DNA of 64,000 nt. Source: Calcarisporiella thermophila CBS 279.70. Its lineage: Eukaryota > Calcarisporiellomycota. The stretch is taken from contig NW_027192204.1 in the NCBI RefSeq assembly GCF_041956535.1, positions 375,140 through 439,139 on the forward strand. The letters run 5' to 3'. The translations under genes were made by a program, and so were the position numbers. This document shows positions 44,709 through 55,934 of this stretch, in pieces (the first letter of the stretch is position 1; every line of letters begins with the position of its first letter). The notes beneath the pieces were generated by a model. It was given only the letters and a program-made list of their open reading frames with translations. It was not told where the DNA came from and made no database searches.

Positions 44709-44851
44709 ATTTCTGTCATCCCACAAGCACATTAGTTGATGATTGATCATTTTGATTATTTTACTCTTTTGCATAGAAATCGGTTGAACTATCGAAGCGG
44801 CACGATGACTGTTGCGATGACTGCTGTCATGACGACTGCTGTGACGACTGA
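44598..44851 (+). CDS. Secreted prepropeptide with Cys-Cys-Asp motif, copy 2 (short)
   Basis: Proposed exons 44598-44714 and 44777-44851, 63 residues. Signal peptide and propeptide match copy 1 (same MKFITILSAF start, ending SVELSKR). The predicted mature part is only 16 residues, HDDCC then three more short Asp/His-spaced steps, with six Cys in three pairs. The donor used in copy 1 is lost: the position that reads AAG|GTATTT there reads AAGATTTCT here. The nearest usable donor is GTCATC six bases on, which keeps frame and adds two residues. If the intron is not removed, translation stops after 46 residues with no Cys motif. The stop TGA stands where copy 1 codes Cys-type sequence, and another stop follows two codons later. 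It may be an active short peptide gene or a decaying one. Confidence 0.65.
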
Positions 44852-45453
44852 TGCTAAAATGTTCAGAAAGACCACATTACCTTGCTCTCAAGTGCGTAAG
44901 TATAGTTTATACATTTCCTCGCCCAATTTTTGCACCTCTCAACTCAACCAATTTGCTGCAAAAGCTCCCCCAATGAATCCTCCACTTCATCACCAAAATC
45001 TAACATCATGCTTTTGATGTATATTCATATTAGATTTCAAAAATAAAAGCTACGCTAATGCAATAAAATAAATCATTATTAGTCCCATTCCAACATAACC
45101 ACAACATAACCACAACATAGCCAATAAATCCACCAAAATGATATTAATACTAAAATAAATTTGGATTTTTTATTTCGTTTTTTTTTTTTAATGGTCATGT
45201 CGAATGCATCGTTAAATCATTATTTCAAGATTGTCGAATATCTGTCATTGCAAATCCTAACGGATTTGCAATGACAGATATCTCCATAGTTACGGAATTG
45301 AGATGTCGTTTATTCCTGCATGTTTACTTCGAGATACCCTAAGTTGGATTTATATTCTATTGCTACATTTTCGGGATAGATCAATCAAGATATGAGACAG
45401 AAAGCATAAAAACAACGAAACAAAAATATAAAATCAAATGCAATTTTAATTTT
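44852..45453. other. Intergenic with perfect inverted repeat
   Basis: AT-rich 3' flanks of peptide gene 2 and of the minus-strand GAA1 gene. It contains a perfect 20-bp inverted repeat at 45238-45281. No gene seen. Confidence 0.55.
45238..45281. repeat. Perfect 20-bp inverted repeat, 4-nt loop
   Basis: Left arm 45238-45257 (begins ATATCTGTCATTG) and right arm 45262-45281 are exact reverse complements around a TAAC loop. No T run or transposase is adjacent. Confidence 0.95.
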
Positions 45454-48171
45454 TTATTCCAATGGGGCCATTGCTACCGCTTGGAAAACTGTGTTTAATG
45501 GTAGATATACGCAGCATAAAAACGGTAGCAACCATGTTCCCAAATCTTCATAATCGCCCAAAAGTTCTTGCATTATTTCATCCGGGGCTCTTCCAGTCAA
45601 CCAGGCTCCACTAGCTAGTAATCCCATTGGTGAAATTGCAAACAAAACTGCCAACTGTGCAAGCCGAAGTACGATATTACTTGAGGGACGTATAAAAGTA
45701 TAGGGTAAAGTGACAAGGATTCCCATGCAGACAGCTAGGCTAAAGTTGATAGCCGAAAGGGTTGAAACCACCATCCCCGTGATAGCAAGAGCAATAGATT
45801 TAAGTATAAGCCAAGGGGGGTGTAGCATCCCAGGCCTATTGGTAAGCAGTTTCACTGAGGCGAGAAGAGAGATCAATTGAATTGAAATAACGGCAATGAG
45901 TTTTGCAAGGAATAACTTAACAATAATCTCTGTGAGATAAGATGTTCATTAACGAATAAATTAAACAAAAGCACATACCTTAAATTGGTTGTCTAAACCT
46001 AGCGCGTTGAACCAGGCAAAATTGGGTCGAATTACGCTAAATATCAACAGCCCTGCGATGTGAGTTGTAAAGAGAACTCCAAAAGTGGGCTTTAGATTCC
46101 GTGGGCGAACTGAGAAAGGGGGAGGCATTTGTAAATCGGATGCAGCTTCATCCTTGTGCGAATCATCTGCCATCGGGCCCTGCCCGGTCCTTCCCCAGAG
46201 GAGCAAGGAGTGAAATATCATACTACAAGCAAACATTATAGCCGGAGGAAGATAATTTGCAATGGAGATGAAACGCTCGGTATTAAGGAGGATATAAAAG
46301 AAAAATGATTGATGGAATCGCTCCAGCAAATTATTCAAGCTGCGGAACGTGGACTCGACGATACTGAATAAAAAAGATGTCATCAATAAGTTTGAAAGGA
46401 TCTTAGTTGAACTCTACTAGCTTGTAAATAAAAAAAAACTCACGTTCCAATGGTATAGAATGAGTATCCAGGATGATGAGGTGATTGCTTAGCAATGCCG
46501 TACAACGTGATGGCGTCAATGCGGTAGCTTCAAATTCAATCAAAATATATCCATTCAATAACTGTGCCGAGTACAGGTGAAAATTGAAAACAATAACTAC
46601 CGTAAAAATGGACCGTGCCCACCAGTGGGTCTTCCTAGTGCCTGGTAACGCATCATGTAGAGGAGATTCTTGAACGATGCCATGTAATCACCAAGGGGAT
46701 CATTATAATAACTATTAGCGTGAATATCGTGAATCATCACAGGCATGCCATATGCGATATTCCCGCACACCCTTGTTACTGTGTTGATAAGGTCGAGGTT
46801 AGGCTGTTGACCATTCACACCCTCTTCGTTCAAAAATAAGAATAGGTTAGTTTTTTTAAATAAAAAAACACCGCTTTTTCGCTTTATGAAACTAACCAAA
46901 AAATATTCCAAGAGCACCAAAATCGTCAGACTCCGGGAAATCAAGGTTGACTGCAGCTTGTATAGCTCCAGAACGCAGCAACGAAGGAGATTCTACGGAT
47001 ATAAGAATAATGTAAAAATTGGATTGGAGTGAAAGAAGTGCAGACAGCAAATTACCATCAGAGCTTAATCCATGATACTGCTCCAACCAATGTTGTACAC
47101 CCGAGTTTTCCCCGTCATATACCAATAAAATAATATCCTTTGCCCAGAAGGTATATTCTATTAGTAAAAAGCTGGGGTAAGATAAAATAAATTATCTCTA
47201 GAAGACGAATAAAGCTTGTATACGTCTAAATAGCCAGGATATTGAAAGAAGAGCGGCTACACCATTGATGTTATCTGAGGAGAGAAAATATGTTATTTTA
47301 CAAATTTAACAACGAAAATATATTGAAAATACAACTTCGTCCATCGCGGGATTTCCACGGTGCACTTAACACAATTGCCTCAGTTCCATCTCCTCTTGGT
47401 GCCCTAAGTATCCCATATGCATTCATCTGAAAAGTAGTCTGAGGGGAGTATTGTCCAAGGAAATAGGTTGATAGGTTGGAATATTAGAATTGTTTAAATA
47501 TTTCAATATCCAACGCAAAAACATACCTTTGCGTTTAAATCTCCATATTTGGAGGATACGGTAAAATTCTGAACTACTGTTTTCAACCCAGCACGTCTTA
47601 ATTCATCCTCAACGAAGGAAGCGCGTCTTTAATAAAACAAAAAATATATCCTATTTTCAATTTTCATTTCCCTATTAGGAATTCAAGTACTTACGAATAA
47701 CTATCCTTCTGAATAATCTCGGTTAATTGACGTTTATATTCAGAGGCTCTAACGGATTCAGAAGGTCCATAATATACATTGACCTATAAGTAGATGAAAA
47801 GTTAGCCAGTAAGTCTAACCAAAAAATTATATATTTTTAGAATACCTGGCCTGGTAAGAGCGCATTTTCTGATACATAGGTTCCACGGCTATAACGATGA
47901 TAAGGAAACAATAAGATCCAGAACAGCGCGATTATAAATAGGATGAAGCTAGGATGAATAAGATGGTTAACATTTAAAGTAACAAGCAACGCGAATAAAA
48001 AATCCGTTGAATTAGCCTAGTGACAGATTAGAGTGATTAATTAGGATGTTAAGTAATTTGAAAATACCTTAGTTTTGGGATCCATTGCTTCAGAAACAGA
48101 AGAATGGCACGGCGCCGCTCTAAGCGCTGTTTAAGTGTTAGCCTTGATTTTAATAAGCGAGCTAAGAGCAT
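45454..48171 (-). CDS. GAA1: GPI transamidase subunit GAA1/GPAA1
   Basis: Twelve minus-strand exons read in frame, 505 residues: 48171-48068, 47948-47846, 47783-47695, 47626-47527, 47438-47336, 47274-47224, 47157-47056, 46992-46897, 46823-46601, 46527-46444, 46363-45979, 45927-45454. An N-terminal membrane helix (FILFIIALFWILLFP) is followed by RGTYVSENALLPGQV, the strongest family match, then APRGDGTEAIVLSAPW and NGVAALLSI, a large luminal M28-peptidase-like domain, and several C-terminal membrane helices. Gaa1 presents the GPI lipid and assembles the transamidase in the ER. An upstream in-frame ATG at 48264 would add 31 residues unlike the family, so 48171 is preferred. It is divergent from RPC31 (194 bp between starts). 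One donor (GTTGTA, exon 5) is weak. Shorter than many homologues (about 600 residues). Confidence 0.9.
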
Positions 48172-48365
48172 CGCGAAAAAATTATAGCAGCGATTATTTG
48201 AGTTGGATGTCGCGTAGTTACTATTTTTTGGCCGCCGAAGATATTCGCTAGTTAGAGGAGCCAATAGATAATTTGTGGCTTTTATTCACGATAAACAAGA
48301 TACGTATAAAGTCGGCAATAATACAAACTGCCTCTTAATACAACATTCTTTTCATTATTTAAAAG
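48172..48365. promoter_or_regulatory. Short bidirectional promoter, GAA1 / RPC31
   Basis: 194 bases between two divergent start codons, AT-rich; no specific site recognised. Confidence 0.55.
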
Positions 48366-49439
48366 ATGTCTCGTGGAAGAGGTGGCGGCAGAGGCGGTGG
48401 AAGAGGCAGAGGCAGAGGAGGAGGTGGTGGTGGCGGCGGGGGTCCCCAAATACCCACAGAGATGTTTGGCGACATCTCATCCATGTTTCAAACTAAGGAA
48501 CCTCCCGCGCTCTTTCCCGTAATTACTCTCTTTCCATTCGTGAAAATTAAAATTCATTAATATACCCTTTCAATAATTGTGAATAGGAATATGACACACC
48601 CATTCCAAGAAAACTAACATTTGTAGAGAATGAGCAAATACAGTTGATTAGAGCATTTCGTCAGTCTATGAAGACTTCTCAATTTTATCTCGAATCACGA
48701 GCAGTGAAAAAAGGTAGATATATTGCTCAAGCAACTAAATAATATGAAGGAAAAAAAAAATACTCATTATCTTGCAGAATATTACCGATCCATTTTTATT
48801 GACTTATAATCTTTATTTACAGATATTCAGCGATATTCAGATAAATATCGAATATCAGAGCAGAAGAGACCTGCACTACGCACCATAAAAACAGGTAAAT
48901 TTATTTGCTTCTTACTACCATGTCTTTCGGTTGCAGAGGCCTAATGTTTTTTATACATAGATTTGAAATTCTTTCCTGAAGAACTTCATCAGGTAATAAA
49001 TCCAACAAAGGCTAGCAAAGGTAAAAGATGTGCGAATCAATATTTCTATCACACCTAACATTTGAATTGTCCACAGGTCGAAAGCAAGTTAAGGCACAAT
49101 TTGACATTAACGCGCTGGACAACTTGGAACAAGAGGAACAGAAGGGGGCAGAATCAGAAGAGGTAATTAAGATTTACTATTATTATAAAAAATGTCCATA
49201 TTAACATACCTATTTGGTAAATAGAAGGAAGAAGAAGAAGGTAAAGAAGGAGAAGAGGAGGAAGAAGAATATGACGAAGAGGAAATGGAGGAGGAAAACG
49301 ACTATATCGAGTCATACTTTGATAATGGTGAAGGTGATGACATCGATGACGACGATGGTATGGATACAGGTTTAATTAGATGGTAACTTCCATCCCACTC
49401 ATCTTTTTATACTTTATAGGCGAGATGGATTACTTCTAA
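48366..49439 (+). CDS. RPC31: RNA polymerase III subunit C31 (RPC7)
   Basis: Seven exons: 48366-48518, 48587-48713, 48823-48894, 48961-49020, 49077-49162, 49225-49357, 49420-49439, 216 residues. The N-terminus is Arg/Gly-rich (about residues 1-27). The conserved core reads YDTPIPRKLTFVENEQIQLI, then RQSMKTSQFYLE, KRPALRTI and LKFFPEELHQV. The C-terminus is a long Glu/Asp tract ending IESYFDNGEGDD..MDYF, exactly the acidic tail style of yeast Rpc31 and human POLR3G. It is part of the Rpc82-Rpc34-Rpc31 heterotrimer needed for Pol III initiation. The last exon is 20 nt. The glycine-rich N-terminus is longer than in yeast. Confidence 0.93.
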
Positions 49440-50916
49440 GATACTGTGAGAATTTGAGACCAAACGATTGTAATTGGCATGTTCAGACGAATGACGAGAG
49501 TTGGCAAACCATACTTGTTTTGTATAAAGGATTTTTTTTTGCATTTGCTATTGTATGAACGATAAAGTGAAAGTAATATAGTAAACCAGAATTAGAACAT
49601 AATGTTGCATAACTACGATAATATTTGTCATGGTGGATAATTTGCCGGGACGCTGATCCGTTTAGAATTAGAATATGAAATATTAATAGAAACGAGTTGA
49701 CTATAGTGATGGAGTGACTGAAAAGATAAACGTACACAATGCAAAAATAGATAAAGTATATTTTCTGCGAGGTTTTCTTTGATGATAGTCTGCGCTCCAG
49801 CTAAAGAGCCACAGAATGAATATATGAGTTTTTTTAGGAAAGATAAGTTAACCGTTTCTACGCATAAATACTTTTTCCATTTGGAAAGCAATTTCTTTGT
49901 TATATTTGCAAGAGATGGTGATATTAAAATAATTGATTGCATTATGAACAAGATTCATTGGTAATGTGGAGAAACGCTGGTTAGCTGTTACGTCTCTTGG
50001 TGGCAAAATACATTTACTTGTTTATAAGCTTGAGGCCACATCATCTCCACTTCAAACGGTAAGCCTCCGTCAGCCTCCGTGAATGATTCTACAAAGTTGC
50101 TGCGAATTAAAAGTAGCCCATGTTTGGCTTTAGCTTTTTTTTTATTTTCCACTAACACTTTCGCACATATTGTTATTGCAACTTGAAGATGGTATTCAAT
50201 TACGTGGTTATCACATTCACTATATGGGTTACTACTAGAGGGGTACCGAAAGGAGAGTCATAAACTGAATAATCATCCGATCGCTTCGTTGACAATCTCT
50301 CGGCAAATTTCCGAGTCACGTGGATTTAATAAGCAATTAATTTGGCATTAGGCATATGCATCATCAGCGCTCTAAGTCCACATGCACCTCTCTATTAGTC
50401 AATACACCCCTATCTCTTAACGACACAAACCAAAAGAATATCACCCTGCATTTCAAATAGTTCATCCAGGCGGACTTGATGGAAGCAATGCTACGAAGGT
50501 CCTGTATCTGGCTTATATTATCGGGTGACACCGCCAGTGATCAAATTAATTCTTGCAAAATGCAGCAAAGCGACTCAAGGGGGAAACGGTGGCTGATAGG
50601 GCTATCTCGGTAACGGATAAATTTCTGGATAACGTTTCAGATAGCTTCTCACATATTTCTTAGGTGGATCAGATTATTAACCGCTTGTGCTCTTTACGGG
50701 AGAATCTTGTCCATTCAAATAGAGTTTCTAGGTAGCGTTGACGTGTTCTCCTTCAATCCATTCTGGGCTGCCGAGCATTAAAATGTGTATATATAGTATT
50801 GTTGATGAGCTCTATTCCAGCTCTAATTCCGACATCATATTTTTTTTTCTCCAACTCGTACGATATTTCTTCTACATACCTTGTAGAGTGCGTGTTTCCT
50901 CACTTTGCCAATTTTC
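49440..50916. other. Intergenic, ABC transporter promoter region
   Basis: About 1.5 kb, AT-rich to 50.2 kb. No gene supported on either strand. Pyrimidine-rich just upstream of the ATG at 50917. Confidence 0.5.
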
Positions 50917-53900
50917 ATGTTTGGAAAAAAGAAAAAACGCGACATCCCTACCGACGTCGCCAGCGATGAGAAAGAGAAGCCTTCTGAGAATGCCTTTGAC
51001 CTTATCGACCCCAAAGAAGCACTTATTTTGAAGAAACAAATTGAATCCGAGACCTTTAATGCCTCGTATTTTGGCCTTTATCGTTATGCAAGCACAACTG
51101 ATCAAGTGCTCATGGCAATTGGATTAATTGCTTCCATTGTGCCTGGTGCAGCTCTCCCTTCTTTGAGGTATCAAATGAATATTCTCGCTCCTTATACTTT
51201 GTTTAATATTGATCCTTTGTGCACAATTTTTGAATAGTCTTCTGAATGGTAAAATCGTCGATAGCATGATCGCTTTCATGACCCACAGAATTACCGTTGA
51301 AGAGTTTAAAGCAAGCATGAACGAGATTACTCTCTATTTTGCAAGTATCCGTGTTTTTTTCACGATTTTTTCTGCACGTTGACGTGTACATATCCTAACT
51401 ATTTCCTTCGCATTATCTCATTATGCAGGTTTACATTGCCATTGGTGTGTTCGTATGCAGTTATATTTACATGGCCTTTTGGCTTTACGTTGGCGATCGT
51501 ATTACCCGCAAAGTGCGAGCGAAATATCTTACCAGTGTTCTCCATCAGAATATAGGCTGGTTTGATAAAACTGGAATAGGTGAAGTAACTACCCGCATTA
51601 CCAATGATACCAATCAATTGCAGGACGGAGTGAGCGAAAAACTGCCCATGGTCGTAGAAGGATTTGCTACCTTTATATCGGGCTGGATCTTCGGCTTCAT
51701 TGCAAATTGGAAAGTAACCCTCGTGCTATTATGTGTGTCTCCATTCATCACACTATCTATGGGCTTAATGAACAAGTACGTTTTTTATATGATCTTGTGC
51801 AGTATGGGTTGTATAATTGGTACTATTTCTTTATAGATTTATCATTAAATACGTAATGAGGAGCAACGATAAATTGTCTCAAGCTGGTACGATAGCCGAA
51901 GAAGCAATTTCAGCCTCCAGAACTACCGTTGCATTTGGAGCAGAAGATAAGCTTTCAAATAGATATGAAGCCCTTATCAAGGAATCTTGCAAAGTTGGGA
52001 TAAAGAAAGTATTATCGCTGGGATTTGGCCTTGGCGCAATGATGTTTTTCGTCTATGCTACATACGCAATTGCGTTCTTTTACGGTAATCAGTTATTTCT
52101 CTTCATTAAGCTCGTTTTCTCCAATGGTCAATTTCAATAATCATTTATTTTATTTTTCCACCAATTTTAGGTGGCCAACTTGTCTTCGAAGGAGATACCA
52201 CCCCTGGCAAGTTGACGAATGTTATCTTTGCGATTTTAATGTCAACTTTTTCGCTAAGTATGTCTCGATAAAAATTCTTCAGGTTGATTGTGGGAACGGC
52301 CTTATTGACCATCTCAACAACAACTATTATAGGCCATACTATGCCACAGTTTCGGTTCTTCTCTCTAGCCGTTGCGGCTGGTTCCAAGCTATTTGCAACT
52401 ATCGACCGTACACCTCCCATTAATAGTCTCTCCGAAGAGGGGCGCAAGCCCGACACGGTCGATGGATGCATCGAGTTTAAGAACGTCTCATTCCGCTACC
52501 CAAGTCGGCCGGAGGTACTTGTGCTTGATAACTTCTCGCTGGTCGTCCAACCGAATACTACTGTTGCTCTTGTTGGAGAATCTGGGAGTGGCAAATCAAC
52601 CATCGTGCAATTGGTCGAGCGTTTCTACGATCCAGTCCGTGGATTGGTACAGCTGGATGGGACAGACATTCGCGAGTTAAATGTGAAATGGCTGAGGCAT
52701 CAGATCGGCATAGTTAGTCAAGAGCCAATTCTCTTTAACGCGACTATCGCGGAAAACATCGCCTTTGGACTAGTCGGAGTGGACTGGGAGCGCGATTCAT
52801 ACGAGAAATACATGGACCAAATCATCGAGGCTGCAAAGATGGCGAATGCACACGATTTCATGTAAATATTTCAACGTTTCCAAGTTTAGAATATTAGCTA
52901 TGGTCTGGTTTACATATTTCAATTTAAATTCTCTAAACAGCATGAAACTACCTAAACAGTACAACACAATGGCTGGAGAGCGTGGTTTTCTGTTATCCGG
53001 CGGTCAAAAGCAACGTATTGCCATTGCGCGTGCCATTATCAAGCAGCCGAAAATACTTCTTCTTGATGAGGCTACATCTGCTCTAGATTCTAAAAACGAA
53101 ATCGTCGTCCAACAAGCGCTTGAACGAGCAAGCCAAGGCCGTACCACGATCGTTATTGCCCACCGTCTTTCGACCATTCGCAACGCTGATAAAATCGTGG
53201 TGCTAAGCAAGGGAAAGATCGTTGAGTCTGGGAGCCATGATGAACTGCTAAGTTTCCCAGAAGGTGCCTACACCAAACTAATCAAGGCTCAAGCCATTTC
53301 GGCAAATGACTCGAAGGATGAATTCGATGATGACACTCTCCTAGATCAGTCGGCCACAGCCGATGGTGCTGCTGCAAATCTCCCTCTGTCTAAACAAGCC
53401 TCCGGGGAGGGTGACATTCGACTCCGTCGTTTGGCATCAGCAGGAGCTGTATCGGTGGACTCGGTTAAAACTGGAGGAGATCTGGAGTCTGGAGGCAAGG
53501 ATGCAGAAACCCAACACAAGGTATGGTACCTCATATACCGCTTCCTTGAACTCTCGCGACGGGATACTGTATTCCTTACGGTGGGCTTCCTCATGGCTGT
53601 CCTTAATGGTTGCACGATGCCAGCCTTCTCTATTATCATGGGGAATGTGCTACAAGCCTTCACTGGGGGCCAGACTGAGGGGGTGCGACAGACTGCCTTC
53701 TTTTACGCTGGTATGTTCCTCGTGGCTGCTGTTGCCGTTGCGTTGATCATGTTTTCACAGACTGTGATGCTTGGAATTGTATCTGAGCGCTTGGTGGAGA
53801 CGATTCGAGTCAAAAGTTTACGCAACATCTTGCGCCAGGAGATTGGCTGGTTTGACCACCCTGCGAACAGCACCGGTGCACTAACGGCAAAACTCGCCTC

Positions 53901-55440
53901 GGATGCCACCCATATTGAAGGACTTGCTGGCTCTACCATTGGAACGTAAGTCCTCTCTCTCTACCTAAGTTACATCTCTACTAATGTAGACGTATCAATT
54001 TCAAATTAATCCCTCTGCTTTGTGATCCTTAGCATTATACATTCCCTAGTCACCCTGATTGCTGGATTCATCCTCGGTCTCGTCTTGGGCTGGAAACTTG
54101 CACTGGTTGCCTTTTCCACCGTCCCTCTAATGATTCTCTCTGGCTATGCTCGCACTGCTCTGCTTTACCGGGGACAGGAGAAGATTCGCGATGCATATAC
54201 CTATTCCGCAGAGATTGCGTGCGAAGCTGTGGGTGCCATTCGCACTGTGGCTGGCCTTACCCGTGAAAACGGTGTGATGGGGGTTTTTTACAGTGAATTA
54301 CGCGGGGGATCGAAGATCACGAAATACAATGCTTTTGTTGCGACGCTTCTGTTCGCCGCGTCACAGTGCGTAGTGTTTCTGGCCACAGGCCTAGCCTTTT
54401 GGTATGGAACGAGGCTGGTACGTGTAATCTTTTTCAAGCCCCAGCCCCTGGTCTGGCCTACATTGCTGACATGTTTTATATAGATGGCAGAAGGAGAATA
54501 TGAGCTTCGTACGGTAATGATTGTGTTCATGGCCATTGTGATGGGCGCACAAGGCGCTGGGCGCATGTTTTCGTTTGCTCCTGATGTCGTCAAGGCGCGT
54601 GGTGCCTCCAACACGGTCATCAACCTGCTTGAACGCAAGTCTCTGATCGACGCCCTATCCCCTCTTGGCCACAAATTCACGGAAAAGTCCAAGGGTCATG
54701 TCCGCCTACAAAACGTCACATTCCGTTATCCAACTCGGCCAAACATTACCGTGCTTGATCGCCTGAGCATCGAGGTACAGCCTGGCCAATACGCTGCCCT
54801 CGTCGGCGAATCTGGCTGCGGCAAATCCACCGTCATTAGCTTGCTTGAGCGGTTTTACGATGTCCAGTCTGGTTCCGTGGAGTTGGATGGTCATAACGTG
54901 AAGGACTTGAACCTGGTGTCCCTTCGCAGTCAGATCTCGCTTGTGTCTCAGGAGCCCGCCCTTTATGACATGACGATTCGTGAAAACATCCTTCTCGGGG
55001 CCACCAGCAATTGCACTCAGGAGGAAGTGGAGGAAGCTTGCCGGCAGGCCAATATCCATGACTTTATCACCAGCCTTCCGGATGGCTACAACACGCGCGT
55101 GGGTGGCAAGGGAACACAGCTGTCTGGTGGACAGAAGCAGAGAATTGCGATTGCGCGTGCATTAGTCCGACAGCCGAGTGTACTCTTGCTTGACGAGGCT
55201 ACAAGTGCTCTAGATTCCGAGAGTGAAAAGGTGGTCCAGGCTGCACTTGACGTGGCTGCGCGCGGAAGAACTACCATAGCGGTCGCGCATCGACTCTCCA
55301 CCATCCAACACGCCGATGTCATCTTTGTCATAAAGAATGGGCGGGTGATAGAGCAAGGCACCCATCAGCAGTTGGTTGCCAAGGGAGGTGTCTATAGCAC
55401 CATGGTGAGGGACCAGGTCCTAGGCGGCAACGGTCATTGA
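50917..55440 (+). CDS. Full-length ABCB (MDR/P-glycoprotein-type) ABC transporter
   Basis: Nine exons: 50917-51167, 51238-51340, 51429-51775, 51837-52084, 52171-52257, 52333-52861, 52941-53945, 54033-54417, 54484-55440, 1185 residues. Two transmembrane domains alternate with two nucleotide-binding domains. NBD1 has Walker [10 protein letters not shown] (about 309), LSGGQKQR, and Walker [16 protein letters not shown]2 has GESGCGKST (about 975), LSGGQKQR, and [12 protein letters not shown]; both have H-loops (IAHRLST, VAHRLST), so both sites look active. It matches fungal Pmd1/ABCB1-like plasma-membrane drug or lipid exporters rather than Ste6. The second intron (51341-51428) begins GCAAGT, a GC-AG intron; the fifth (52258-52332) was set by homology because a nearer acceptor breaks frame. 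Exons 1-6 are short and 7-9 long. The substrate is unknown. Confidence 0.93.
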
Positions 55441-55934
55441 TGGATTCAATAGGACTCTGTAATCATTTCTCATTTAACCTTTGATATACTCTTTCGCTAG
55501 TTTCATTTGGCAATTTCTAATACTCTTTAATGAAATGTTTATTTAACTATTTATCCCCCAATATGCTTTTGCTTATATTAAACATTCATATCGATAGATA
55601 AACTGGTAGCTTGGCGTAGTATGCATTATAATAAAGAGTTGCGAGCAACTTTCTAGAGGCCCATGGAATTCTTCTATCTAGTTAACTTTGACTTCACTCT
55701 TATGTCTTCCTCCATTATAAACTCAACCTCAAGACCTGATCGCTTACCTCGATTTGCCTGATTAGAATCTTCCGAATACAATTTCCATTTATGCGCACTA
55801 GAGGATCATTCCGGTAATTAAAACTTTTTACGGAACAAAAAGTAGGTTACGTGTTTTTTTTCTTATTTCTTGCTCCATTTTCTCTTCTCGACGCCCAGAG
55901 TCGTTCAGGAAAAACCGATCGTACTACGTTCATC
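55441..55934. other. Intergenic
   Basis: About 490 AT-rich bases between the transporter and the peroxiredoxin-like gene. No gene seen. Confidence 0.55.

Noticed and set aside
52258-52284. Short intron in the ABC transporter ending at the first acceptor (CTTCAG, 52284)
   Set aside because: It creates a frame break or stop. The acceptor at 52331-52332 joins FSL to [16 protein letters not shown] and keeps frame and homology.
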